Part shown: positions 1 through 6,698 of the stretch, one piece after another
Layout of the letters: every line of letters begins with the position of its first letter
How positions within the stretch are numbered: the stretch's first letter is position 1
From: Alphaproteobacteria bacterium
GTDB lineage: Bacteria; Pseudomonadota; Alphaproteobacteria; Rhizobiales; Aestuariivirgaceae
DNA: 13,354 nucleotides
Direction: 5' to 3'
Assembly: GCA_026400595.1 (NCBI GenBank)
Contig: JAPLOT010000333.1
Span: forward strand, 1-13,354
Notes under the pieces: model-generated
Database searches by the model: none
The model's input: the letters and a program-made list of their open reading frames with translations, nothing else
What the model was told of the DNA's origin: nothing
Program-made: the position numbers and the translations under genes

Positions 1-116
1 ACATCCGCGGCTTCGAGGTGGAGAGACTCTACCGCGATGCGAAGATCACACAGATCTACGAGGGAACGAACCAGATCCAGCGTACGATCATCGCGCGCGA
101 ATTGCTGAAGGCATGA
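1..116 (+). CDS. Acyl-CoA dehydrogenase, C-terminal end (partial)
   Basis: This is the last 37 codons of a gene that begins left of the window; the frame is read from base 3 and stops with TGA at 114-116. The visible peptide contains YRDAKITQIYEGTNQIQR, the hallmark C-terminal block of flavin-dependent acyl-CoA dehydrogenases. By analogy with medium-chain enzymes, the Glu of YEGT is the catalytic base that removes the alpha proton of the acyl-CoA. The tail RTIIARELLKA is a normal family ending, so the protein is complete at its C-terminus. Substrate chain length or branching cannot be told from this fragment. It is on the same strand as the phosphonate operon but about 280 bases upstream and separated from it by a Pho box, so it probably belongs to a different transcription unit. 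Confidence 0.9.
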   Translation, partial: IRGFEVERLYRDAKITQIYEGTNQIQRTIIARELLKA

Positions 117-376
117 CAAGGACCCGTTCGAGGCAGTGATCTGAAGCTGCAACTTGCGCACTCCCGATCCCTCCTTGAAGTCAAGCTCGCCAAGCTTCGC
201 CCAGATGATGCCGGGACTGTTGGTGCTGGACCGCGTGCTCTTGACCCTTCTGTGTCCGGCGGTGCAACTCGTCCACGGTCCGCTCGGGAATGGAGCCCGG
301 AGACAACCACCATGTCCTCTGACGTGCTTGGCCACCGCTTCATATGACTTGCTATCACGGAAGGAGGCAGCAGAAA
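117..376. other. Intergenic region without a supported gene
   Basis: These 260 bases lie between the acyl-CoA dehydrogenase stop and the first Pho box. Open frames cross it on both strands (for example plus 154-396), but their translations show no recognisable domain, and their composition is like random high-GC reading. A short G+C-rich inverted repeat near 285-299 (CGGG/CCCG) has no T-run, so I do not call it a terminator. The word TCATATG occurs twice, at 340 and 380, 40 bases apart; the second copy lies inside the Pho box and the first is only a poor PhoB-site match. Confidence 0.5.
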
Positions 377-394
377 CTGTCATATGGCTGACAT
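377..394 (+). promoter_or_regulatory. Pho box upstream of the GT21/phn operon
   Basis: The sequence CTGTCAT-ATGG-CTGACAT is two 7-base direct repeats with an 11-base period. It matches the PhoB consensus CTGTCAT-N4-CTGTCAT at 13 of 14 positions. In PhoB-dependent promoters such a box replaces the -35 element and activates transcription under phosphate limitation. It is the only strong promoter signal seen before the plus-strand genes, so it probably drives the whole operon from the glycosyltransferase to phnN. A -10 element would be expected near 405-410, where only a weak match (CATCTA) is present. The box ends 3 bases before the first ATG of the next gene, which questions that start. Confidence 0.85.
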
Positions 395-397
395 GAG

Positions 398-1606
398 ATG
401 AGGACATCTAGGCGCCTTGGATCCACAGTGGGAGTCGCCGTGGCCTACTTTCTGCTGCTGTTCTCGGCAATCATGCTTGCCGTTCATCTCGTCACTCAGA
501 TCATCGTTCTCAGGCGAAAATCATCACAGATCTCGTCTGATGAAACGGCAACCGCCGAGGCCGTCACCATCGTCCGGCCGATCTCGCAGATAGAGCCTCA
601 CATCTGGCAAACGCTGGAAAGCACGTTCGATATCGACTGGCCCAACCTCGCCATCGTCTTCTGTGCTGCACGCGAGAGCGATCCGGCTGTGGCCATCGTA
701 CGCGAACTGCTCGACCGTCACCCGGATGCGCAAGCACAGTTGCTGCTTGGCGAGGCCCGCATCAGCGACAATCCGAAACTCAACAACTGCGTGAAGGGCT
801 GGACTGCCGCGCGGACGGATGTTGTGACCTTCGTCGATTCGAATGTCTTGCTGCCGCGAGACTACCTCAAGGTCATGATGGCATGCTGGGACGAGGAAAC
901 GGGGATGATCAGCGTACCCGCGGTCGGCTCGGTGCCCGGTTCCTTCTGGGCCGAGACTGAATGCGCCATCCTCAACACCCACCAGGCGCGCTGGCAACTG
1001 GTTGCAGATACGTTCGGCATGGGATTCGCCCAGGGCAAGAATCTCATGTTCCGCAAGTCGGTGCTGGACCCTCTCGGCGGAATCGCCGTGCTCGCCCGCG
1101 AACCGGCGGAAGACGCCGCCGCCACCAAGGCCATCCGGCAGGCGGGCCTCGTCGTCCGCCTTGCACCGATGCCCTTTCCGCAGCCACTCGGCTCCAAGAC
1201 ATTCCGACAGGTCTGGAACCGGCATCTGCGCTGGGCCAAGCTGCGGCGCGCCACCTTTCCGCTGCAGTACCTGCCCGAGTTTCTGACAGGGAGTGCCCTG
1301 CCGTTCACGGCCTTCGCCAGCGCGCTGTACCTTCTTGGCATCGATATGCTCGTTCCAGCCCTTGTCCTTGCGGCAGTCTGGTTCGGGTCTGAACTCGTCA
1401 CCGCCAGAAAGCTCGGTTGGCATGTCTCGCCATGGACCCCGGTGAGCTTGGCCGCCCGTGATCTTCTGCTGCCCGTTCTGTGGATAGCCGGATTTTCTCC
1501 GGGAGGTTTCGAATGGCAGGGCCACGCCATGTCGGCCCAGCGGTCTCACGACGGCATGGCAAAAGCGGAGCAGGCCACCGACACAGCAACGACGGTCACA
1601 ACCTAG
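398..1606 (+). CDS. GT21 family glycosyltransferase (ceramide glucosyltransferase-like)
   Basis: A membrane-bound family 2-fold glycosyltransferase that most resembles bacterial ceramide glucosyltransferases (GT21), which move a sugar from a UDP-sugar to a lipid on the cytoplasmic face. Length as drawn is 402 aa. Visible features are an N-terminal membrane segment (about 11-38), an ESDP block with Asp95, PKLNN at 126-130, DSN with Asp147, an EDAA block with Asp239, the processive-type RHLRW motif (275-279), and two to three C-terminal hydrophobic segments (about 297-335 and 355-366). The set D, D, D, (Q/R)xxRW is diagnostic of GT21 and related enzymes. It leads the phosphonate operon behind a Pho box, so a role in making phosphorus-free glycolipids under phosphate starvation is inferred. 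A hopanoid-type HpnI activity is a less likely alternative. The start is doubtful: the first ATG lies 3 bases after the Pho box and lacks a ribosome site; GTG at 428 (weak GGA 419-421) fits the promoter better. Confidence 0.82.
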   Translation: MRTSRRLGSTVGVAVAYFLLLFSAIMLAVHLVTQIIVLRRKSSQISSDETATAEAVTIVRPISQIEPHIWQTLESTFDIDWPNLAIVFCAARESDPAVAIVRELLDRHPDAQAQLLLGEARISDNPKLNNCVKGWTAARTDVVTFVDSNVLLPRDYLKVMMACWDEETGMISVPAVGSVPGSFWAETECAILNTHQARWQLVADTFGMGFAQGKNLMFRKSVLDPLGGIAVLAREPAEDAAATKAIRQAGLVVRLAPMPFPQPLGSKTFRQVWNRHLRWAKLRRATFPLQYLPEFLTGSALPFTAFASALYLLGIDMLVPALVLAAVWFGSELVTARKLGWHVSPWTPVSLAARDLLLPVLWIAGFSPGGFEWQGHAMSAQRSHDGMAKAEQATDTATTVTT

Positions 1607-1609
1607 GAG
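1605..1609 (+). promoter_or_regulatory. Ribosome binding site of the acetyltransferase gene
   Basis: AGGAG overlaps the stop codon of the glycosyltransferase gene (TAG 1604-1606) and sits 6 bases before ATG 1616. It fixes this ATG as the start and links the two genes as one operon. Confidence 0.75.
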
Positions 1610-1615
1610 CCGCAC

Positions 1616-2275
1616 ATGCCTGCTCTCGCGGAGTCGCCTTTTGTTCACGAAGGAGCGTTGATCCGCACGTCGCAACTGGGGCGATACGTCGAGATTGGCG
1701 CAGGATCGCGCATCGTCGAGTCGCAGATCGGCGACTACAGCTACACCGACAGATATGCGGACATTGCCTATTCCACACTGGGCAAGTTCGTGAACGTCGC
1801 CGCATTCTCTCGGATCAATCCTGGCGAACATCCCTATCACCGGGCATCGCTCCACCACTTCATGTATCGATCCAGCTACTACTGGCCGGACGAAGCCGAC
1901 GAAGCCGCGGTCTTCGACTGGCGCCGCTCGCGGCCCGTTCGCATCGGCCATGACACCTGGATCGGCCATGGCGCCGTCATCATGAAGGGCGTGACCATCG
2001 GGACCGGCGCCATCGTCGCCTCGAATGCCGTCGTCACCAAGCCCGTTCCGCCTTATGCAGTGGTGGCTGGAACGCCGGCGAAGCTGATCAAGTGGCGGCA
2101 TGCGCCACCGGTTGCCGAGCGGCTCCAGGCCATGGCCTGGTGGGACTGGGACCACGACACCTTGCGCAAGGCATTGCCGGACTTCCGTGCACTTTCCGCC
2201 GAGGCTTTCCTGGACAAGCATGAAAGGACCACGGCCGCGCCGGCTGTCACAGGGCCGTTACAAAGAGTTGGTTGA
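1616..2275 (+). CDS. Phosphonate-associated hexapeptide-repeat acetyltransferase
   Basis: A 219 aa left-handed beta-helix acyltransferase of the xenobiotic/chloramphenicol acetyltransferase type. It resembles the group found inside C-P lyase operons (phosphonate metabolism protein, transferase hexapeptide repeat family). Imperfect hexapeptide turns are seen at about 20-65 and 108-150 (IGAGSR, IGDYSY, IGHDTW, IGHGAV, IGTGAI). They are interrupted by a loop with NPGEHP (68-73) and further histidines at 75, 80 and 81, which is where the catalytic His of this family is expected. The AGTPAKLIKWR block (151-161) is the typical coenzyme-A-side ending, followed by a helical tail. The acceptor is unknown: an aminophosphonate, as for the unrelated PhnO, is a reasonable guess, and a lipid intermediate of the adjacent glycosyltransferase is another. 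It starts 9 bases after that gene and ends 7 bases before phnG. Confidence 0.85.
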   Translation: MPALAESPFVHEGALIRTSQLGRYVEIGAGSRIVESQIGDYSYTDRYADIAYSTLGKFVNVAAFSRINPGEHPYHRASLHHFMYRSSYYWPDEADEAAVFDWRRSRPVRIGHDTWIGHGAVIMKGVTIGTGAIVASNAVVTKPVPPYAVVAGTPAKLIKWRHAPPVAERLQAMAWWDWDHDTLRKALPDFRALSAEAFLDKHERTTAAPAVTGPLQRVG

Positions 2276-2282
2276 TGGCGTC

Positions 2283-2744
2283 ATGCCCCAGCTTGAAGGT
2301 TCCCTCGATCTTCTCTCGCGTCCGCAATGGATGCGGCTGCTTGCCCTTGCGGAGTGGACTGACCTCGAGGCTCGGAGTCGCGATCTCGCCGGTCATCCGC
2401 ACGATGTCCTCCGCGCGCCGGAAACCGGCCTTGTGATGCTGCGTGGACGCATGGGCGCCACCGGTGCGGCCTTCAATCTAGGGGAGGCGACCGTCACGCG
2501 CTGCGCGGTCCGCCTGAAGACCGGTGAGGAAGGTCATGCCTATGTGCTTGGCCGCAATGCAGGTCACGCCCACAGGGCAGCGCTCTGCGACGCCCTGATG
2601 CAGCGGCCGGATGACGCCGGCTCGATCCGGCAGGACGTGCTTTCACCCATCGCCGATGCCATCCGGGCGAGGCAGCAACTCGCGGCCGGAAAGGCTGCTG
2701 CGACGAAGGTGGATTTCTTCACGCTGGTGCGTGGCGATGTCTGA
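2283..2744 (+). CDS. phnG: Carbon-phosphorus lyase core subunit PhnG
   Basis: PhnG of the PhnGHIJ carbon-phosphorus lyase core. With PhnH, PhnI and PhnL it takes part in coupling a phosphonate to the ribose C1 of ATP with loss of adenine. The 153 aa product is close to the E. coli length of 150. It carries the family blocks SRPQWMRLLA (12-21), RAPETGLVMLRGRMGATG (44-61), the AVRL segment (75-78), GHAYVLGRN (84-92), HRAALCDALMQ (97-107) and the C-terminal VDFFTLVRGD (143-152). The frame is open much further upstream, but ATG 2283 gives the family length; it lies 7 bases after the previous stop, with no clear ribosome site, so re-initiation by ribosomes finishing the acetyltransferase is likely. 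TTG 2268 is a possible alternative start. The 3' end overlaps phnH by 8 bases. Confidence 0.95.
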   Translation: MPQLEGSLDLLSRPQWMRLLALAEWTDLEARSRDLAGHPHDVLRAPETGLVMLRGRMGATGAAFNLGEATVTRCAVRLKTGEEGHAYVLGRNAGHAHRAALCDALMQRPDDAGSIRQDVLSPIADAIRARQQLAAGKAAATKVDFFTLVRGDV

Positions 2745-3330
2745 TCATGTCCTGAGCACAACTGCCATCGATTCCTCGTACATCTTCCGCACCATCATGG
2801 CGGCGATGTCCAGACCCGGTCGAATCCTCGCATTCCTGCCGCCTGTCAGGGCTCCCGCGCCGCTCCTTCCCGGAACGGCTGCCATGCTGCTGACCCTCTG
2901 CGATTTCCAGACACCAATCTATCTCGTTCCCGAATTGGCAGGCAGTGCCGTGACCAAGTATCTGCGCTTCCACACCGGAGCGCCGCTGACACCCAACCCG
3001 GCCGACAGCAGCTTCGCCGTTCTGGCGGCCGGACTCGATATGCCTCGCCTCGCCGACTTCCCACAGGGCACGCACGAGTATCCCGACCGGTCCGCAACGC
3101 TGCTCATCCAGGTGCCTCAGGTCTCTGCAGGTGGGCATGTTGCACTGCGAGGTCCAGGGATCGAATCGACCGTCGATGTGACCGCAGCGGGAATGGATGC
3201 CGCGTTCTGGCACGAGATGATGAGACGTCGCGATGGTTTCCCGATCGGAGTCGATGTCGTGTTCATCTCGCCCAGCGCAATCTGCGCCTGCCCCCGATCC
3301 ACCACCGTCAACTTCAGAGAGACTGCCTGA
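2737..3330 (+). CDS. phnH: Carbon-phosphorus lyase core subunit PhnH
   Basis: PhnH, a non-catalytic-looking subunit of the C-P lyase core that pairs with PhnG/PhnI/PhnJ and is required for phosphonate breakdown in vivo. The 197 aa product matches the usual size (E. coli 194). Family blocks are visible in order: FRTIMAAMSRPGRI (17-30), MLLTLCDFQTPIYL (50-63), KYLRFHTGAPL (74-84), ATLLIQV (120-126), GFPIGVDVVFI (167-177) and the terminal CPRSTTV (185-191). ATG 2737 overlaps the phnG stop (TGA 2742-2744) by 8 bases; the frame is open further upstream, but this start gives the family N-terminus. The phnH TGA (3328-3330) shares its last base with the phnI ATG, a TGATG junction typical of translational coupling. 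Confidence 0.95.
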   Translation: MSDHVLSTTAIDSSYIFRTIMAAMSRPGRILAFLPPVRAPAPLLPGTAAMLLTLCDFQTPIYLVPELAGSAVTKYLRFHTGAPLTPNPADSSFAVLAAGLDMPRLADFPQGTHEYPDRSATLLIQVPQVSAGGHVALRGPGIESTVDVTAAGMDAAFWHEMMRRRDGFPIGVDVVFISPSAICACPRSTTVNFRETA

Positions 3331-4415
3331 TGTACGTGGCCGTCAAGGGTGGCGAGCAGGCGATCGATGCAGCCCATCGCCTTCTTGCGGAGGAACGGCG
3401 GGGCGATCCCACCGTGCCTGCAGTCACCCTTGCTCAGATCGCGGAACAGCTGACACTGGCGGTCGACCGCGTGATGAACGAGGGATCGCTCTATGACAGA
3501 GACCTCGCCGCCTTGGCCATCAAGCAGGCCCGCGGCGACCTCATCGAGGCGATCTTCCTCATTCGTGCCGCACGGACCACACTGGCCCGCTTCGGCTATG
3601 CACTCCCGCTGGAAACCAGGGACATGCAGGTGAAGAGGCGCGTGTCGGCAGCCTTCAAGGACATTCCTGGCGGCCAGATCCTTGGACCGACCTTCGACTA
3701 TACCCATCGCCTGCTCGATGCCGCACTCGTCGACGACAGCGAGCCGGAAGCGGCATGGACGGCACCTGCCAGCCCTGGCACCGCCATGCCGCGTGTCCTC
3801 GATCTCCTCGGCCATGAGGGACTGATCGAGAAGCCTTCGGGCGATGACTGCGAACCCGGCGATCTCACGCAGGATCCGCTGAACTTTCCGACTGGCCGCG
3901 ATCTACGGCTGCAGAATCTCGCGCGCGGCGACGAAGGTTTCCTTTTGGCCCTGGCCTATTCCACGCAGCGCGGCTACGGACGAACACACCCCTTTGCCGG
4001 CGAGATCCGGCTGGGCGTGGTCGAGGTCTGTTTTGTACCCGAGGAGCTGGGCTTCCCCGTGGCGATCGGCGAGATCACCGTCACCGAATGCGAGATGATC
4101 AACCAGTTCAAGGGTTCGGCTGATGTCCCGCCGCAGTTCACCCGCGGCTACGGTCTGGGCTTCGGCCAGTGCGAGCGCAAGACCATGTCCATGGCCCTCG
4201 TTGACCGGTCGCTGCGGGCGGGCGAGCTTGGCGAAGAACGCGTCGCCCCGGCCCAGGACGAGGAATTCGTGCTCTCGCATTCCGACAATGTTCAGGCGAC
4301 CGGCTTCGTCGAGCACCTCAAACTGCCGCATTACGTCGACTTCCAGTCCGAGCTGGTGCTGCTCAGGCGGCTGCGGGCGAACGCCGCCAAGGCGAGGCTG
4401 GAGGCAGCGGAGTGA
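3330..4415 (+). CDS. phnI: Carbon-phosphorus lyase core subunit PhnI
   Basis: PhnI, the nucleosidase subunit of the C-P lyase core. With PhnG, PhnH and PhnL it converts ATP plus phosphonate to ribose 1-phosphonate 5-triphosphate and adenine. The 361 aa product is close to the E. coli length of 354 and colinear with it. It starts MYVAVKGGEQAIDAAH and carries LAVDRVM (43-49), DIPGGQILGPTFDYTHRLLD (111-130), RGDEGFLLALAYSTQRGYGR (199-218), HPFAGEIR (220-227), FVPEELGF (235-242) and PAQDEEFVLSH (307-317). His329 and His334 in the EHLKLPHYVDF block correspond to the histidine pair reported to bind zinc at the PhnI-PhnJ active site in E. coli. The region 135-190 is the least conserved part. It starts on the last base of the phnH stop and overlaps phnJ by 4 bases (GTGA). 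Confidence 0.97.
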   Translation: MYVAVKGGEQAIDAAHRLLAEERRGDPTVPAVTLAQIAEQLTLAVDRVMNEGSLYDRDLAALAIKQARGDLIEAIFLIRAARTTLARFGYALPLETRDMQVKRRVSAAFKDIPGGQILGPTFDYTHRLLDAALVDDSEPEAAWTAPASPGTAMPRVLDLLGHEGLIEKPSGDDCEPGDLTQDPLNFPTGRDLRLQNLARGDEGFLLALAYSTQRGYGRTHPFAGEIRLGVVEVCFVPEELGFPVAIGEITVTECEMINQFKGSADVPPQFTRGYGLGFGQCERKTMSMALVDRSLRAGELGEERVAPAQDEEFVLSHSDNVQATGFVEHLKLPHYVDFQSELVLLRRLRANAAKARLEAAE

Positions 4416-5248
4416 ACCCACCGGCCTACAATTTCGCTTACCTCAACGAACAGACCAAGCGGATGATCCGCCGCGCCATCCTGAAGGCCATTGCCATTCC
4501 CGGCTATCAGGTTCCCTTCGCCAGCCGCGAGATGCCGATGCCCTATGGGTGGGGAACCGGCGGCGTGCAGGTGACCGCAGCGGTGCTGACACCGGATGAC
4601 ACGCTGAAGGTGATCGACCAAGGTGCGGACGACACTACCAATGCCGTCTCGATCCGGAAGTTCTTCATCAAGACGGCGGCCGTCAAGACGACCGAGCGCA
4701 CGGAGGAGGCGTCGATCATCCAGACGCGCCATCGCATCCCGGAGGCCCGGCTGACGGAGAACCAGATTCTCGTGTTTCAGGTTCCGATTCCCGAGCCGCT
4801 CCGCTTTCTGGAACCGCGCGAGACCGAGACCCGCAAGATGCACGCGCTGGAGGAATACGGCGTCATGCATGTGAAGCTCTACGAGGACATCGCGCACTAC
4901 GGCCAGATCGCAACCACTTATGCCTACCCGGCCAAGGTTGCCGACCGTTATGTCTTCGATCCCTCGCCCATTCCGAAGTTCGACAATCCGAAGCTCGACA
5001 ACTGTCCGGCACTGCAGCTCTTTGGTGCGGGGCGCGAGAAGCGCATCTATGCCATTCCGCCCTATACGCGTGTGAAGAGCCTCGATTTCGAAGACCATCC
5101 CTTCGAGATTCAGACCTGGGATCAGCCCTGTGCGCTCTGCGGGTCGCGCGACAGTTTCCTCGACGAGATCGTGACCGACGACAGGGGCGGACGCCTGTTC
5201 GTCTGTTCGGACACGGATTTCTGCGCCAGGCAGCGAGGCGAGGCATGA
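4412..5248 (+). CDS. phnJ: Alpha-D-ribose 1-methylphosphonate 5-phosphate C-P lyase PhnJ
   Basis: PhnJ, the radical SAM enzyme that breaks the carbon-phosphorus bond, giving an alkane (methane from methylphosphonate) and ribose 1,2-cyclic phosphate 5-phosphate. The 278 aa product aligns along its length with the E. coli protein: FAYLNEQTKRMIRRAILKAI near the N-terminus, MPMPYGWGTGG (41-51), VIDQGADDTTNAVSIR, QTRHRIPEA, QVPIPEPLRFLEPRETETR and LQLFGAGREKRIYA. The four conserved cysteines are present with the atypical spacing of this enzyme: Cys240 and Cys243 (CALC), Cys265 and Cys271. Three hold the iron-sulfur cluster, and the last (Cys271, the equivalent of E. coli Cys272) is the thiyl-radical residue. 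Nothing suggests loss of function. The start is GTG in a GTGA overlap with phnI; the stop overlaps the phnK ATG by 4 bases (ATGA). Confidence 0.98.
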   Translation: MNPPAYNFAYLNEQTKRMIRRAILKAIAIPGYQVPFASREMPMPYGWGTGGVQVTAAVLTPDDTLKVIDQGADDTTNAVSIRKFFIKTAAVKTTERTEEASIIQTRHRIPEARLTENQILVFQVPIPEPLRFLEPRETETRKMHALEEYGVMHVKLYEDIAHYGQIATTYAYPAKVADRYVFDPSPIPKFDNPKLDNCPALQLFGAGREKRIYAIPPYTRVKSLDFEDHPFEIQTWDQPCALCGSRDSFLDEIVTDDRGGRLFVCSDTDFCARQRGEA

Positions 5249-6015
5249 CCCCACTTCTGGCGGCCGAGGGAGTCACAAAGTCCTATGGTGGGCGCATCGG
5301 CTGCAGCGATGTCAGCATGTCGCTCCACGCCGGCGAGGTACTTGCGATCGTGGGGGAGTCCGGATCCGGCAAGACCACGCTCCTACGCTGCCTCTCCGGC
5401 CACCTGCCGGTCACCGCCGGGAAGGTCCGCTACACCCTGCGCGACGGCCGCCATGTGTCGTTGGACGACCTCAGCGAGGCGGAGCGTCGTCTCCTGATGC
5501 GGACTGACTGGGGCTTCGTCCATCAGGACGCGCGCGACGGCCTGCGCATGGGTGTCTCCGCCGGAGCCAATGTCGGCGAACGCATGATGGCGGTTGGCGA
5601 CCGGCATTATGGCCGCATCCGTGCGAGTGCGGTCGACTGGTTGACGCGGGTCGAGATCCCCGAAGACCGGATCGACGACAGCCCCTGGTCCTACTCCGGC
5701 GGCATGCGGCAGCGCCTACAGATCGCCCGCAACCTCGTGACCTCGCCCCGCCTGGTCTTCATGGACGAACCCACAGGCGGCCTCGATGTCTCGGTGCAGG
5801 CAAGGCTGCTTGATCTCATTCGCGGGCTTGTCCGCAAGCTCGACCTGGCAGCCATCGTCGTGACCCATGACCTCGCCGTTGCGCGACTGCTGTCGACCCG
5901 GATGATGGTGATGCAGCAGGGACGGGTCATCGAAACCGGGTTGACGGACCAGGTTCTCGAAGATCCCCAGGCACCCTATACCCAACTCCTTGTCTCTTCC
6001 GTGTTGCAGGTGTGA
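5245..6015 (+). CDS. phnK: C-P lyase ABC-type ATP-binding subunit PhnK
   Basis: PhnK, an ABC-ATPase homologue that docks on the PhnGHIJ core rather than on a membrane permease and is needed for phosphonate breakdown. The 256 aa product has a complete nucleotide-binding domain: Walker A GESGSGKT (37-44), Q-loop Gln94 in GFVHQDARDGLRM, signature YSGGMRQRLQIAR (150-162), Walker B RLVFMDE (169-175) and switch His208 in VVTHD. The QDARDGLRM stretch and the signature are close to E. coli PhnK and like those of oligopeptide-type ATPases, the closest outside relatives. Position between phnJ and phnL, with ATGA overlap to phnJ, settles the assignment. There is no sign of a partner permease nearby in this operon. 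Confidence 0.95.
   Translation: MTPLLAAEGVTKSYGGRIGCSDVSMSLHAGEVLAIVGESGSGKTTLLRCLSGHLPVTAGKVRYTLRDGRHVSLDDLSEAERRLLMRTDWGFVHQDARDGLRMGVSAGANVGERMMAVGDRHYGRIRASAVDWLTRVEIPEDRIDDSPWSYSGGMRQRLQIARNLVTSPRLVFMDEPTGGLDVSVQARLLDLIRGLVRKLDLAAIVVTHDLAVARLLSTRMMVMQQGRVIETGLTDQVLEDPQAPYTQLLVSSVLQV
6008..6012 (+). promoter_or_regulatory. Ribosome binding site deciding the phnL start
   Basis: AGGTG inside the 3' end of phnK lies 5 bases before ATG 6018, a good spacing. It lies too close to the alternative GTG 6012, which would be part of the site itself. This favours ATG 6018. Confidence 0.5.
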
Positions 6016-6017
6016 AG

Positions 6018-6698
6018 ATGACTCCGGTCGTGACGATCACGGACCTCGCCAAGACATTCCATCTTCACCAGCAGGGATCGATCAGGATTCCTGTGCTCGC
6101 TGGCTTCTCCGCCGAAATCGGCGCGGGGGAGGCCGTGGCGGTTACAGGCCCCTCGGGTCGCGGCAAGAGCTCGCTTCTGAAGTTGATCTACGGCAGTTAC
6201 CGCGCGACCGGCGGCGCAATCCGCGTCTGGCATGACGAGGATTGGGTCGATGTGGCGACCGCAGCACCGCGGGAGGTGCTTGCCGTGCGGCGGCGGACCA
6301 TCGGCTATGTCACCCAGTTCCTGCGCGTCATCCCGCGCGTGCCGGCCGAAGCGGTCGTGGCCGAACCGCTGCTGGATCGCGGCATTCCTCAGGACACGGC
6401 GCTGGAAAGAGCAAGACATCTTCTCGCCCGGCTCGGCATTCCCCAACGCCTCTGGCACCTCTCGCCTATGACCTTTTCGGGCGGCGAACAGCAGCGCGTC
6501 AATATCGCGCGGGGCTTTGCGGCAGCTTTCCCCGTGTTGCTTCTCGACGAACCCACGGCCTCGCTGGACTCGGCGAACAGGTCACGCGTGCTGGATCTGA
6601 TCGAGGAAGCCCGCGCCGCCGGGAGCGCCATCATCGCTGTCTTCCATGATGACACCGAGCGCCGCCGCGCCTGCAGTCGGGAGATTGCGCTTGGCTAG
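6018..6698 (+). CDS. phnL: C-P lyase ABC-type ATP-binding subunit PhnL
   Basis: PhnL, the second ABC-ATPase of the C-P lyase system, which works with PhnG, PhnH and PhnI in the ribose-transfer step. From ATG 6018 it is 226 aa, the same length as E. coli PhnL, supporting this start over GTG 6012 (two residues longer, overlapping the phnK stop as GTGA). The ATPase elements are complete: Walker A GPSGRGKS (44-51), Q-loop Gln100 in IGYVTQFLRVIPRV, signature FSGGEQQRVNIAR (153-165), Walker B VLLLDE (173-178) and switch His210 in AVFHD. The VTQFLRVIPRVPA block and VFHD are typical of PhnL. The stop TAG (6696-6698) falls inside the start of the next gene. Confidence 0.94.
   Translation: MTPVVTITDLAKTFHLHQQGSIRIPVLAGFSAEIGAGEAVAVTGPSGRGKSSLLKLIYGSYRATGGAIRVWHDEDWVDVATAAPREVLAVRRRTIGYVTQFLRVIPRVPAEAVVAEPLLDRGIPQDTALERARHLLARLGIPQRLWHLSPMTFSGGEQQRVNIARGFAAAFPVLLLDEPTASLDSANRSRVLDLIEEARAAGSAIIAVFHDDTERRRACSREIALG
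6679..6683 (+). promoter_or_regulatory. Ribosome binding site inside phnL for a TTG start
   Basis: GGGAG near the end of phnL stands 7 bases before TTG 6691. It supports this rare start codon for the 2H phosphoesterase gene over the earlier in-frame ATG 6646, which would overlap phnL by more than 50 bases. Confidence 0.55.

Noticed and set aside
339..357. Possible second Pho box upstream of the main one
   Set aside because: GCTTCAT-ATGA-CTTGCTA keeps the period, but the first half matches only 4 of 7 and the second half fits poorly, too weak to call.
154..396. Small plus-strand open frame before the Pho box
   Set aside because: The start is a TTG without a ribosome site, the translation matches nothing I recognise, and its end overlaps the Pho box.
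524..2221. Long open frame of 565 codons on the minus strand
   Set aside because: It is antisense to the GT21 and acetyltransferase genes, both with clear motifs. Its translation is rich in Arg, His, Gly and Asp as expected of a shadow frame in high-GC DNA, and shows no domain.
4331..5254. Minus-strand open frame of 307 codons
   Set aside because: It mirrors phnJ, which has all catalytic cysteines and full-length homology; the antisense translation has no recognisable feature.
5245..6698. PhnK and PhnL as ATPases of a membrane transporter
   Set aside because: Both are ABC-type, but their place between phnJ and phnM, their lengths and their signature blocks match the C-P lyase subunits, and no permease lies in the operon.
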